A stretch of DNA of 64,000 bases from an uncultured Christensenella sp. (GCA_910577555.1 CAJTLF010000003.1:62001-126000); one strand, 5' to 3'. Counted from the first letter of the stretch, positions 52,895-61,677 are shown. Program-made: numbers and translations. Notes: generated by a model not told the origin, from the sequence alone.

Positions 52895-53926
52895 TTATTT
52901 TTGTAAAGTTTTTGCTTTACTTTTAGCCTTAACGTTATCGCCGATTTGCTTAAATCTGGGATATACGGAAGGTACGAATATCGCAGTACCGTATGCGCAT
53001 ACGATGAACGCAATCAACGAGCAGAAAACGGGCGCAAGTATTACGAACGGCGAAAGCGAACTGATTGACAGGACGACGAAAAGTATCAACGACAACGCGG
53101 CAAGGCAAGCGGGCATCGTAACGTTGATTAAAAGCGTTTCGTTCGCGCTCCTGTCGGAAAGCTCAAACGCGGAAAGTTTTTTATATTCGTCCGACTTCAA
53201 GTTTTTGCGCATTCTTTCGAAGGTGAAGCAAGTGCCGATTACGGTAAACAGCACGGTAAGCACTGCAAAGGTTGCGATTGCCGAACCCACGGGTATGCGA
53301 CAAAGCGCAACGAGCGCGATATACAGCGCAAGATTATGCACGTCGGCAAGCACTGCCGCAAGAGCCATAGTCAAACGGTAACGGATTGCAAAATAGATAA
53401 AGTGAACCGCAATTACCGTTGCAACTGCAATTGCCGCACGGGATAATGAAAGCCCGTTGCCGAGAATTGCGTCGTTCACGTGCGATGACGCATAACTGAA
53501 CTGAATACCGCCCGCGCCTTCTACTTCGCGCTCTATTTCGGCGTTGATTTCCGCAACAGCCGCGTCGATATTTTTACTGTCTGCCGAATAAGCAAACTTA
53601 TAAACTATTTTACCGCCGGTAGTAGTGTTTCCCTGAGTAAGAAGATAATAGGAAACACCGTTCTTTTCAAAAGATTTAGCGCAAATTTCGTCTATCACTT
53701 CACGCGGCTCTTTTCCGCTACCGCTGAAATCTATATCTTCGTAATCTACGGTTACACTCTTGTAATTTGCGTAATCGTCATTGTAATTGAAAAATCCGTT
53801 TGCAACGAACTGACAGATAATACCTACCGACAGACCGATTGCGATAACCACGCTCGAGATTATTATGAGCAGGTGCATTTTTGAAGAGAGTTTAAGGTTT
53901 TCAAATCCCATTTTATTAGACTTCAT
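52895..53926 (-). CDS. secF: Divergent protein-export membrane subunit SecF
   Basis: About 343 residues from ATG 53924-53926; GGGAGG lies 9 nt before it, while an earlier ATG at 53947 overlaps that site. It has an N-terminal helix, an external domain (~45-165) and a five-helix RND-like core ending in a basic tail. The helix that normally carries an INDTVVVFDR-like motif reads VIGTCFTFERMRKN at ~225-238: the Arg is kept but the N-D pair is lost. SecF works with SecD to pull exported proteins using proton motive force. Overlaps secD by 11 nt. Confidence 0.85.
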   Translation of the reverse strand: MKSNKMGFENLKLSSKMHLLIIISSVVIAIGLSVGIICQFVANGFFNYNDDYANYKSVTVDYEDIDFSGSGKEPREVIDEICAKSFEKNGVSYYLLTQGNTTTGGKIVYKFAYSADSKNIDAAVAEINAEIEREVEGAGGIQFSYASSHVNDAILGNGLSLSRAAIAVATVIAVHFIYFAIRYRLTMALAAVLADVHNLALYIALVALCRIPVGSAIATFAVLTVLFTVIGTCFTFERMRKNLKSDEYKKLSAFELSDRSANETLLINVTMPACLAALSLILFVVLSISSLSPFVILAPVFCSLIAFIVCAYGTAIFVPSVYPRFKQIGDNVKAKSKAKTLQK

Positions 53927-55406
53927 CGTCAAGCACCTCCCTTGCAAAGCCGCAGAATTTGAACTTGTCCTTCACGGGCGAAGATATTACGAACCACATA
54001 AATCTTGTAAACCAGTGCAGAACGTAAGACGCAATCGTTGCAATGAAGAATATAAAACCGCAAGCGGCAAGCTCGCCCACGCACACGAGTGCGACGATAA
54101 TCGAAGCAATTAACAAAATTACGTGCAAATCCAAAACTTCGAAAATACGCTTTTTATAACCGTCTTTTACGGAAGCCTGAATAGTTCTGCCCGTCATAGT
54201 TTCGGTGCGGACGCTTTCGAATACTCTCACGTTTGTAAAGGTTAAGAGCGCAAGCCCGAGAGCAACGAAAACGGCTCCGCCTACCGTAAGCTGAATTTCG
54301 AGAAGAAGTAAGCTTACTATCATTACGAGCGAGTAGGTGATTGCAATCAACGCGTTAACAAGCCCGAGTTTTTTATATTTTATTATAGGGTAAATTATTG
54401 CGGCAAGCAATACGAGAATTAAAGCTACCAAAACGCATACGGCTGCATATTCGCCGTAAGCAGGCGTTGCAACGATTAATTCCGTACCGGAATTTGCCGT
54501 ATCGTCGTTATAAGAATTTACTAAAACGTTATCGTTTACGACCGAATCAAGCAAAATCGCAAAATTCTGCGCGTTATTTTCCGTTGCCGAGAAATAGAGA
54601 GTTTTGCTTTCGAGCGCAGTTCCGCCCTTAAGCTGTAAGCCGAGATTGTTTTCGCCTACGTAGATATACGCGTTGGTACTGCTTTCGAGAGCCGTAACGA
54701 CCGAATTGAGTTTGGTGAACCCGTCGTCAGTTAAATCGAGCTGAACCGCAGTGTTGCCGCCCATTGCGTAGTAACGGACTCCCGTGAAGAACGATGCAAA
54801 ATCTTCGCGTATGGAAATGAGTGATTTGGAGCTTTCATATTCGGCGTTGTCTCTCAAAGATACCGTGCCGTCCATCATAAACAGCTGAACTACGTTGCTT
54901 ATTCTGTTAAGCTCTTCCGAGCGGGACGCCGCGTCGTGTTCTCTGAACGCCGCCCATGTGAAGTTGGTGGGCATAGTCATTTTGATAACGAACCCGTCTT
55001 CAACGGTAACCGAATAACCTGCGTAACCCTTTTGGTTGAGCCTGTCCGATATAATTTTCGCGTCGGAAAGCACGCTCTTTGCAAACTCTTCGTCTTCCGC
55101 TTTATCCTTTTCAACGAAAACGCCGTTACGGGAAACGTACTTATCGATATAATCGCCCTTGTTTTCGTTATCGTCGTCGTTGACGACGAGATAGTAATCG
55201 GTAACGGAAATTACGCCCTTGGGATAGAGCAACGCATACGCTTCGCCCGTAAGGTCGGAGCCGAGATGAATTCCGCTTAAAAAGGAATTGTATCTTTTTA
55301 CGTTATTCGTGCCGGGTACGTTGCACGAAATCGTTGCGAACAGCGCTAACACGAGCAGTGCCGCAACCAACAACGACGTTATTATCGCCGATTTTACTTT
55401 ACCCAT
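53916..55406 (-). CDS. secD: Divergent protein-export membrane subunit SecD
   Basis: About 496 residues from ATG 55404-55406 (AGGAG 6 nt upstream). N-terminal helix, then GIHLGSDLTGEAYA in place of the usual GLDLxGG motif, an external domain (~70-310), and a six-helix core. In the fourth membrane segment the usual VDANVLIFERI reads TFTNVRVFESV (~388-398): the conserved Asp essential for proton coupling in characterised SecDF is replaced by Phe. So this is recognisable as SecD by layout, neighbour secF and position after yajC, but the mechanism may differ. Confidence 0.85.
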   Translation of the reverse strand: MGKVKSAIITSLLVAALLVLALFATISCNVPGTNNVKRYNSFLSGIHLGSDLTGEAYALLYPKGVISVTDYYLVVNDDDNENKGDYIDKYVSRNGVFVEKDKAEDEEFAKSVLSDAKIISDRLNQKGYAGYSVTVEDGFVIKMTMPTNFTWAAFREHDAASRSEELNRISNVVQLFMMDGTVSLRDNAEYESSKSLISIREDFASFFTGVRYYAMGGNTAVQLDLTDDGFTKLNSVVTALESSTNAYIYVGENNLGLQLKGGTALESKTLYFSATENNAQNFAILLDSVVNDNVLVNSYNDDTANSGTELIVATPAYGEYAAVCVLVALILVLLAAIIYPIIKYKKLGLVNALIAITYSLVMIVSLLLLEIQLTVGGAVFVALGLALLTFTNVRVFESVRTETMTGRTIQASVKDGYKKRIFEVLDLHVILLIASIIVALVCVGELAACGFIFFIATIASYVLHWFTRFMWFVISSPVKDKFKFCGFAREVLDDEV

Positions 55407-55537
55407 TTGAACTCCTGTATTTCTCCGCGTCCGCACAACAGCGAAAACGGACTACTTAAAACTAACTTATTATATTATAGTAAAAAAACTCAGCCCCGTC
55501 AATAAATTTGCGTCGGGTTGAAAAAATTTAAGTCGAT

Positions 55538-56863
55538 TTATTTGCCTTCAAGCTCTTTTTTTTTCGCAAGAACGTGCATTCCGCATTCGATACGCTTTTT
55601 CATCATCTCGCAAGTTACCTTGTAAGGAGTATTTATATCCCCTTCGAAATGATAGTTGTTCGCCGCGCAACCGCCGCTGCATATGAATTTAGCAAAACAG
55701 CCGTCGCAATCTTTGCGTGTAAACAGACACGAACTTGCGAATTTTTCCCTTATGACGGGGTCGATTACGCCGTCGTATACGTTGCCCATAAGAAAATCTT
55801 TATCGCCCGCAAACTGGTGACAGGGATAAAGGTCGCCGTTCGGCACTACAGAAAGATACTCGTTGCCCGCGCCGCAGGCGGATACCTTTTTTTGCAGACA
55901 GACGCCGCCTTCAAGGTCGATATTGAAGTGGAAAAAGTTGAAGCCTTCACCCTTTTTATGCTTTTCGAGATATTTGTCGCACAAATTTTCATATTCGCCG
56001 ACTATTGCGGGAATATGCTCGGGTTTGATGGCAAGGTCGTCTATATCGGTTACGACGGGTTCTACAGAAAGACTGTCGAAACCGTTTTCGGCAAGAAAAA
56101 TTACGTCCTTTGAAAAATCGAGATTTTTTGCCGTGAAAGTGCCGCGCACGTAATAATTTTTATCTCCGCGCGAACGAACGAATTTTTTTATATTCTCCAC
56201 GACCAAATCGAAGCTACCCTTTCCGTTTCTGGTCTTTCTTATCGCGTCGTGAACTTCCTTTCTGCCGTCGAGCGATAAAACGACGTTCTCCATTTCGCGG
56301 TTGAAAAAATCAATCGCATCGTCGTCGAGAAGAAGGGCGTTGGTAGTGGTAGTGAACAAGAATTTTTTGCCCTGCTCTTCCGCGCGTGCGCGGGCGTAAG
56401 CGACTACGTTTTTAATGGTTTGCAGGCACATTAAAGGCTCGCCGCCGAAAAAGTCCACTTCAAGAACTTTTCTGTTGCCGCTGTTGGCAAGAAGAAAGTC
56501 GATAGCCTTTTTCGCAGTTTGCTCGCTCATAAATTCGCGGGCGGAATGATAAGCTCCTTCGTCCGCAAAACAATAGCGGCAACGCAGGTTGCAATCGTGA
56601 CAGATATGTATGCAAAGCGCTTTCAATTCGTTCGATTTGATAGGGTAAGCCTTTATCTCTTCACGCAAAAAAAGCCCCTGCTCTTTGAGCGAGTTCAAAT
56701 CCCTTTCGATTTCTTCAATTTTGGATTGGGTAAGATTTACCTTTTCGCCGTTTTCGTATTTCCATTTTACGAATTCGGCAGTATCCTTATCGCATTCGTG
56801 TAAACTGCCGCTGCCCGAATCGTATATGTAATTTTTATCTTTGTAAGAAAAAACGTGTATCAT
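55538..56863 (-). CDS. scfB: SCIFF peptide radical SAM maturase ScfB
   Basis: 441 residues. A short N-terminal peptide-recognition domain (~1-85), radical SAM core with CHDCNLRCRYC (CX3CX2C, ~96-104), EVDFFGGEPL, and SLDGRKEVHD, then a SPASM domain binding two auxiliary clusters (CGAGNEYLSV, YPCHQF, CDGCFAKFICSGGC). It installs Cys S to C-alpha-type thioether crosslinks in the SCIFF precursor (a ranthipeptide). The precursor gene lies 45 nt upstream, with a hairpin in between. Confidence 0.96.
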   Translation of the reverse strand: MIHVFSYKDKNYIYDSGSGSLHECDKDTAEFVKWKYENGEKVNLTQSKIEEIERDLNSLKEQGLFLREEIKAYPIKSNELKALCIHICHDCNLRCRYCFADEGAYHSAREFMSEQTAKKAIDFLLANSGNRKVLEVDFFGGEPLMCLQTIKNVVAYARARAEEQGKKFLFTTTTNALLLDDDAIDFFNREMENVVLSLDGRKEVHDAIRKTRNGKGSFDLVVENIKKFVRSRGDKNYYVRGTFTAKNLDFSKDVIFLAENGFDSLSVEPVVTDIDDLAIKPEHIPAIVGEYENLCDKYLEKHKKGEGFNFFHFNIDLEGGVCLQKKVSACGAGNEYLSVVPNGDLYPCHQFAGDKDFLMGNVYDGVIDPVIREKFASSCLFTRKDCDGCFAKFICSGGCAANNYHFEGDINTPYKVTCEMMKKRIECGMHVLAKKKELEGK

Positions 56864-56870
56864 GACGAAA

Positions 56871-56900
56871 AGGAGCAGAGAATTTCTGCTCCTAAATTAT
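56871..56900 (-). promoter_or_regulatory. Hairpin between scfA and scfB, likely partial terminator
   Basis: AGGAGCAGA pairs with TCTGCTCCT across 5 nt, followed on the minus strand by TTTTC and, 4 nt on, the scfB ATG. It would let most transcripts stop after scfA, favouring precursor over enzyme. Confidence 0.6.
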
Positions 56901-56908
56901 TAATTAAT

Positions 56909-57064
56909 TCAGTTTGCTTTTTCGGGGTTCTGCTCTCTGGTAACTCTCTCACAGCTCTGGTTACCTACGGTGCAACTCGTTTTGCAAGCCGACTGGCAGG
57001 TACTTCTGCATTCGCCGCAGCCCGTTACTTTTCTTTCGGAAGGTTTTGCTATCGTCTTAATCAT
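56909..57064 (-). CDS. scfA: SCIFF (six cysteines in forty-five) ranthipeptide precursor ScfA
   Basis: 51 residues. Cys at 16, 19, 23, 27, 31 and 38 (CX2CX3CX3CX3CX6C) in the near-invariant context CGECRSTCQSACKTSC and TVGNQSC. Leader residues 1-15 (MIKTIAKPSERKVTG) should be recognised by ScfB. A 13-residue polar tail follows the last Cys, longer than I recall for typical SCIFF. AAGGAG lies 8 nt before the ATG, and a good promoter is present. Mature SCIFF peptides have been linked to quorum sensing and metabolism in Clostridium. Confidence 0.96.
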   Translation of the reverse strand: MIKTIAKPSERKVTGCGECRSTCQSACKTSCTVGNQSCERVTREQNPEKAN

Positions 57065-57093
57065 TTTTAAATCTCCTTAAACTCGTTTCATTA

Positions 57094-57122
57094 ATTATAA
57101 AATAAGGCAGATAAAAATGCAA
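57094..57122 (-). promoter_or_regulatory. Promoter of scfA
   Basis: TTGCAT (57117-57122), a 17-nt spacer and TATAAT (57094-57099) on the minus strand. Confidence 0.78.
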
Positions 57123-57138
57123 GCGATTTTAATTATCC

Positions 57139-57507
57139 TTACGCATTCTTTTTGATATTGACGGCAATTACCCCGCATATCGCGCCCGCTACCGCGCCGA
57201 GAAACAGTTCGACCAAAAACATCCAGCTGAACGAGAGCGACCAGGAAATAAGCCCGAAAAGAAGATAAGTTAAGACGACGGAGATTACTCCGTGAATTAC
57301 GCCCTTTATAAGCCCCTTGTCTCCGCGGATGAAGATAAGCCCGCCCGACGCTATCGACAAGATTTTAAAAACCTGATTTACGGGTTTAACCACGTTTAAC
57401 GGAAGGGAAAAGAGCTGGATTATAACGGTAAACAACAGTACGAAAAGCAGAGAAAACAAAACTGCCGCAAGCACGGCTTTTACCACCTGAAAAATATTCG
57501 TGCGCAT
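57139..57507 (-). CDS. TIGR04086 family membrane protein
   Basis: 122 residues with four hydrophobic helices and a short basic tail. This size, topology and location between yajC and the SCIFF genes are those of TIGR04086, a membrane protein of unknown role that co-occurs with SCIFF loci in clostridia. Motifs include PLNVVKPVNQVFKILSI and FIRGDKGLIKGVI. Its Shine-Dalgarno (GGAGG) is part of the 3' arm of a hairpin. Confidence 0.82.
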   Translation of the reverse strand: MRTNIFQVVKAVLAAVLFSLLFVLLFTVIIQLFSLPLNVVKPVNQVFKILSIASGGLIFIRGDKGLIKGVIHGVISVVLTYLLFGLISWSLSFSWMFLVELFLGAVAGAICGVIAVNIKKNA

Positions 57508-57513
57508 AAAAAA

Positions 57514-57550
57514 GACCTCCGCTATAATCTATGCGAAGGTCGTCTTTTTT
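57514..57550 (-). terminator. Hairpin between yajC and the TIGR04086 gene
   Basis: AAAAAAGACGACCTTCGC pairs imperfectly with GCGGAGGTCTTTTTT on the minus strand. The 3' arm holds the GGAGG ribosome site of the next gene, so the structure could end transcription and also mask translation. Confidence 0.65.
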
Positions 57551-57563
57551 AGAATTGAGTTTA

Positions 57564-58127
57564 TTATTCCTGAGCGGGTTTGGTAGTCTTTTTGGACTTG
57601 CCGCCGCTCTTTTTAACGGGCTTTTCTTCCGTCTTTTCCTGCGCGTCCATAGAATTTGCAACGGATTCTTCCGCTACTGCGGGCGTTTCGGTTACGGGTT
57701 CAGCCGCGGGAGCAACGGTTTCTTCCTTATTCTCTTCAACTTTTACTTCGCCGTCGGCAGACTCGTCCTTCTTTGTTTCGGGTTCTTTCTTTTCGACTAC
57801 GGCGTCGGTCTGATAGATAGCCTGTCTGTCGAACTTCATATAGCTTTTGCCCGAAGTTTCCGTACCCGTTTCAAGTACGAAAGTGTTTTCTTCGTTATCG
57901 ACTTCGACAACGATACCGCATATGCCGCCGATGGTTTTAACCTTGTTGCCGGGCTTGACCGCGTTGATTAAATCCTGCGCGTCCTGCTCCTGCTTTTTGC
58001 GCTTTTTACTGCTGAATACGTAAAACACGATAATAACCACGATTAACACGGCGACTATCGCAAGCATAATTAAACTGTTCGTATCGAAACCGGGCTTAGC
58101 TTCGCCTTCAAGTAAAAGATTTAACAT
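57564..58127 (-). CDS. yajC: Preprotein translocase accessory subunit YajC
   Basis: 187 residues against a usual ~90-110. One membrane helix (~18-42), then KKRKKQEQDAQDLINAVKPGNKVKT and GGICGIVVEVD, the YajC core. The last ~85 residues are an E/K/A/P-rich, low-complexity extension. YajC associates with SecDF-SecYEG. Encoded near, but not directly beside, secDF. Confidence 0.93.
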   Translation of the reverse strand: MLNLLLEGEAKPGFDTNSLIMLAIVAVLIVVIIVFYVFSSKKRKKQEQDAQDLINAVKPGNKVKTIGGICGIVVEVDNEENTFVLETGTETSGKSYMKFDRQAIYQTDAVVEKKEPETKKDESADGEVKVEENKEETVAPAAEPVTETPAVAEESVANSMDAQEKTEEKPVKKSGGKSKKTTKPAQE

Positions 58128-58156
58128 ATTATATTATTTCTCCTAATCTTTATTTT

Positions 58157-58185
58157 AATATAACCGTTTTAATTGATTTTTGCAA
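58157..58185 (-). promoter_or_regulatory. Promoter of yajC
   Basis: TTGCAA (58180-58185), a 17-nt spacer and TATATT (58157-58162) on the minus strand; AGGAGA precedes the ATG. Confidence 0.7.
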
Positions 58186-58265
58186 GCAATTTTAAAAGGT
58201 TTTGTGCGTTTGCACCAAATTTTTACAATTTTCACCTGACCGTTATAAACGTATTAAATAAAAAA

Positions 58266-59387
58266 TTAAAATTCGGAACCGTACTCCGAATAAAACCGCT
58301 GAGCAAAATCAGTTAAACTGTCCGCAAAGATTGCCTCCCGCATATCAGCCATAAGCTTATGCAAAAAGGTTATATTGTGCAAGCTCAGAAGCATGGACGC
58401 GAGCATTTCGTTAACGTTGATGAGGTGCCTTAAATATGCTTTCGTATAATTCTTACAGCAGTAACAATCGCATTTTCCGTCTAACGGGGTAAAATCTTCA
58501 GAATAAATTGCGTTTCTTACCACCACTTTACCCTTGGAAGTGAACGCCGTGCCGTTGCGGGCAACACGCGTCGCAAGCACGCAGTCGAACATATCGACGC
58601 CGCGCTTTACTCCTTCGATAAGACAATCGGGACTGCCCACCCCCATGAGATAGCGGGGAACGCTTTCGGGAAGTTCGGGGCGCATCAGGTCAAGAATTTC
58701 ATACATTCTCTGTTTGGGTTCGCCTACGGAAAGCCCGCCTATAGCTATGCCGTCGGTTGCGTGCGGTTTGGCGCGGCGCAAGCTTTCCAAACGCAAATCG
58801 TCATACATATTGCCCTGAACTATGGGAAACAGAGCCTGGTCGTCGCGCGTCTTTGCGTCTAAACAGCGTTTGAGCCATTTATCCGTCTTTTCGAGAGCTT
58901 CTGCCGACTGCGCATGCGTGTAGCCGTATTCACTGCACTGGTCGAGCTGCATTATTATATCCGCGCCCAGATTTTCTTCGATGGATATAACTTTTTCGGG
59001 CGTAAAGAGATGCTTCGACCCGTCTATATGTGAATTGAAGTATACCCCTTCGTTCTTGATTTTATTCAGTTTGGTAAGCGAAAAAACCTGAAAACCGCCG
59101 CTGTCGGTAAGGATAGGCTTGTCCCAGTTCATAAACTTATGCAGACCGCCCGCCTTTTTAACGAGTTCATCGCCCGGACGAAGGTAAAGGTGATAGGTGT
59201 TCGCAAGAATAATCTGCGAACCCGCTTCCTTTAAGTCGCGCGGATAAACTCCCTTGACGGTAGCCTGCGTGCCTACGGGCATATATACGGGAGTATTAAT
59301 ATCGCCGTGCGGCGTATGAAATACGCCCGCCCGCGCGCCCGTATGCTTGTCTATATGTTGAATTTCGTAAGAAAAAAATTTACTCAT
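58266..59387 (-). CDS. tgt: tRNA-guanine transglycosylase
   Basis: About 373 residues from ATG 59385-59387 (an in-frame ATG at 59402 would add MINII). It exchanges guanine-34 for preQ1 in GUN-anticodon tRNAs. Motifs: TPVYMPVGTQATVKGV, the catalytic TDSGGFQVFSL, IVQGNMYDDLR, GIAIGGLSVGE, and zinc ligands in CDCYCC with the distant His (HNITFLH). It belongs with queA for queuosine synthesis. A duplicated segment separates it from queA. Confidence 0.96.
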   Translation of the reverse strand: MSKFFSYEIQHIDKHTGARAGVFHTPHGDINTPVYMPVGTQATVKGVYPRDLKEAGSQIILANTYHLYLRPGDELVKKAGGLHKFMNWDKPILTDSGGFQVFSLTKLNKIKNEGVYFNSHIDGSKHLFTPEKVISIEENLGADIIMQLDQCSEYGYTHAQSAEALEKTDKWLKRCLDAKTRDDQALFPIVQGNMYDDLRLESLRRAKPHATDGIAIGGLSVGEPKQRMYEILDLMRPELPESVPRYLMGVGSPDCLIEGVKRGVDMFDCVLATRVARNGTAFTSKGKVVVRNAIYSEDFTPLDGKCDCYCCKNYTKAYLRHLINVNEMLASMLLSLHNITFLHKLMADMREAIFADSLTDFAQRFYSEYGSEF

Positions 59388-59416
59388 AATTATATTAATC
59401 AAATAAAAGTCAAATA

Positions 59417-59440
59417 ATTGCGACGCTTATATAATCATCA
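59417..59440. repeat. Direct repeat, copy 1 (duplicate of queA 3' end)
   Basis: Matches 59566-59589 at 23 of 24 positions (ATTGCGACGCTTATATAATC and following ATCA). It repeats the last codons and stop of queA. The two copies lie 149 bp apart. Confidence 0.85.
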
Positions 59441-59565
59441 CGCCCCACTGTTGCAAGGAAATTATGATGATTGGAGAAGCAAGCAAGACAAGGAGAACGC
59501 GGCTTTGACTGCAGGGAGTGTACTACGCCGTACACGACCAAAGCAAAACGCAAGTTCGACACGGT
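59441..59565. mobile_element. 125-bp segment bounded by direct repeats, MITE-like or duplication
   Basis: Sits between queA and tgt, flanked by 24-bp direct repeats. It contains a GTGTAC-TACGCC-GTACAC hairpin, TGATGATT inverted against the left repeat, and a 14-codon plus-strand frame (MMIGEASKTRRTRL) with an AAGGA site. No transposase. A small inserted element that duplicated its target, or a slippage duplication, are both possible. Confidence 0.45.
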
Positions 59566-59589
59566 ATTGCGACGCTTATACAATCATCA
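59566..59589. repeat. Direct repeat, copy 2 (queA 3' end)
   Basis: Partner of 59417-59440. It includes the queA stop codon and its last four codons. Confidence 0.85.
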
Positions 59590-60601
59590 TAGCGTCGCCG
59601 AAGGAAAAGAAACGATACTTTTCTCTAACCGCCGTTTCATACAGCTCAAGCACTTTTTCCCGTCCCGTCAAAGCGGCGACCAACATAATTAAAGTGCTTT
59701 CGGGCAAGTGAAAGTTGGTTATAAGCGCATCTACGCACTTGAATTTATAAGGCGGGTAAATGAATATCTGCGTATTGCCTTTTTGCGGTGATATAAAGCC
59801 CTTTTCGTCCGCCGCGCTTTCGAGAGTGCGCACCGAAGTAGTTCCTACGGCAATTACCCTGCGTCCGTCGCGCTTTGCCGCGTTTATTATTTCCGCCGCG
59901 CTTTCGCCAACTTCGTAATATTCCGAGTGCATTTTATGGTCGGTGATTATATCTTCCTTTACGGGTCTGAACGTTCCCAAACCTACGTGCAAGAGAACTT
60001 CCGTAACGATTACGCCCTTATCCTTTATTTTCCGTAACAGCTCTGGAGTGAAGTGCAGTCCCGCAGTAGGCGCGGCGGCAGAGCCGTCGTGCTTAGCGTA
60101 AACTGTCTGATATCTGTTTTTGTCCTGCAACTTCGTCTTTATATACGGCGGAAGCGGCATAGAGCCGATTTTATCGATAATCTCTTCAAAAACCCCGTCG
60201 TATTCGAACTTTACTATTCTTTCGCCGCTCGGAGTTATATCCTTTACGGTGAGAGAAAGCTCTTCAGAGATTACGAGCTTTTTACCCACCGTACATTTTT
60301 TACCCGGCTTTACGAGTACTTCCCACTCGTCTTTATTGAGCCGCTTTAAAAGCAGAACTTCTACCGTGCCGCCGTTTTGCGTATGTGCGTAAAGCCTTGC
60401 GGGCAAAACTTTCGTATCGTTTACTACGAGTACGTCGCCCGCGTTCAGGCTGTCGATTATATTCCTGAAAATTTCGTGCTTTACTTCGCCCGTAGCTCTG
60501 TTATAAATCAAAAGCCGCGAACAGTCGCGCGGTTCGGCGGGCGTCTGGGCAATTAATTCTTCGGGTAAATCATAATAAAAATCGCTTTTTTTATACTGCA
60601 T
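59576..60601 (-). CDS. queA: S-adenosylmethionine:tRNA ribosyltransferase-isomerase
   Basis: 341 residues, normal length. It converts preQ1-tRNA to epoxyqueuosine-tRNA using SAM as ribosyl donor. Motifs: YDLPEELIAQTPAEPRD at the N terminus, VNDTKVLPARL, AAAPTAGLHFT, GLGTFRPV, TTSVRTLES, and NFHLPESTL near the C terminus. It follows ruvB by 8 nt, so it probably belongs to the ruvCAB transcript. Confidence 0.97.
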   Translation of the reverse strand: MQYKKSDFYYDLPEELIAQTPAEPRDCSRLLIYNRATGEVKHEIFRNIIDSLNAGDVLVVNDTKVLPARLYAHTQNGGTVEVLLLKRLNKDEWEVLVKPGKKCTVGKKLVISEELSLTVKDITPSGERIVKFEYDGVFEEIIDKIGSMPLPPYIKTKLQDKNRYQTVYAKHDGSAAAPTAGLHFTPELLRKIKDKGVIVTEVLLHVGLGTFRPVKEDIITDHKMHSEYYEVGESAAEIINAAKRDGRRVIAVGTTSVRTLESAADEKGFISPQKGNTQIFIYPPYKFKCVDALITNFHLPESTLIMLVAALTGREKVLELYETAVREKYRFFSFGDAMMIV

Positions 60602-60609
60602 AATTATAT

Positions 60610-61677
60610 TTAGTCACGCTTATCGAACAGTGAAATCTGTTCGCGCTGTTTTTCGGTAGGTTTAAATCCCAGATGTTCGTAACCGCCGCGGAGTATCATT
60701 CTGCCGCGCGGTGTACGGGCAATAAAGCCGAGCTGTAAGAGATAGGGCTCGTAAACGTCTTCTATCGTACCCGCGTCTTCGTTTATAGTCGCTGCAAGAG
60801 TTTCAAGCCCCACGGGGCGACCGTCGAACTTTTCAATCATCGCGCGGAGCAAAGCTCGGTCAACTTCGTCGAGACCCAACTCGTCCACTTCCATCTGTTT
60901 GAGCGCGTATTTCGCGTCGGCAACGGTAACTTTATCATTCGAATTTACTATAGAGAAATCGCGCACGCGTTTTAAAAGCCTGTTCGCTATTCGCGGAGTG
61001 CCGCGCGAACGGCGGGCAATCTCTTCCGCGGCGACGCCTTCTATCGCTATGCCGAGTTTTGCCGCGCTGTGGGAAACAATTTCCTTGAGTTCGGACGGAG
61101 TGTAGCTTTCAAGCCTGCATATTATGCCGAATCTGTCGCGCAGTGGATTTGCAATCATACCCGCGCGGGTTGTAGCGCCTATTAAAGTAAATTTTTTGAG
61201 TGAAAAACGGATATTGCGCGCGCTGGGTCCCTTGCCGACTATTATATCGAGCGCGTAATCTTCCATAGCGGAATAAAGAATTTCTTCCACGCTATGGTTT
61301 AAACGATGAATTTCGTCGATAAACAGCACGTCGCCTTCGTTCAGATTCGTAAGTATAGCCGCCAAGTCGCCGCTACGCTCTATCGCAGGCGCGCTGGTGA
61401 GCTTGAGATTGCCGCCCATTTCGTTTGCGATAATGTGCGCGAGAGTGGTTTTACCGAGACCGGGCGCACCGTAAAGAAGTACGTGTTCAAGCGGCTCGCC
61501 GCGCTTTTTCGCGGCGTTCATATAAACTTTTAAATTATCCTTTACTTTCGACTGCCCAACGTATGCGTCCAAAGTTTTGGGTCGCAGTACGTTTTCTTCG
61601 GCGTCGTATTCGCCCTTAGTGCTTTTTACGAGCCTGTCGTCGTCGGGAGCAAAGCCGTCTTCTTCGTCAAAAAACAT
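60610..61677 (-). CDS. ruvB: Holliday junction branch-migration ATPase RuvB
   Basis: 355 residues. Walker A GAPGLGKTT, Walker B FIDEIHRLN, sensor GATTRAG, Arg finger region RDRFGI, and C-terminal winged helix (FIARTPRGR). RuvB hexamers drive branch migration with RuvA. The ATG follows the ruvA stop by 3 nt. Confidence 0.98.
   Translation of the reverse strand: MFFDEEDGFAPDDDRLVKSTKGEYDAEENVLRPKTLDAYVGQSKVKDNLKVYMNAAKKRGEPLEHVLLYGAPGLGKTTLAHIIANEMGGNLKLTSAPAIERSGDLAAILTNLNEGDVLFIDEIHRLNHSVEEILYSAMEDYALDIIVGKGPSARNIRFSLKKFTLIGATTRAGMIANPLRDRFGIICRLESYTPSELKEIVSHSAAKLGIAIEGVAAEEIARRSRGTPRIANRLLKRVRDFSIVNSNDKVTVADAKYALKQMEVDELGLDEVDRALLRAMIEKFDGRPVGLETLAATINEDAGTIEDVYEPYLLQLGFIARTPRGRMILRGGYEHLGFKPTEKQREQISLFDKRD

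Noticed and set aside
53927..53947. Upstream ATG for secF
   Set aside because: The segment contains the GGGAGG ribosome site for the ATG at 53926.
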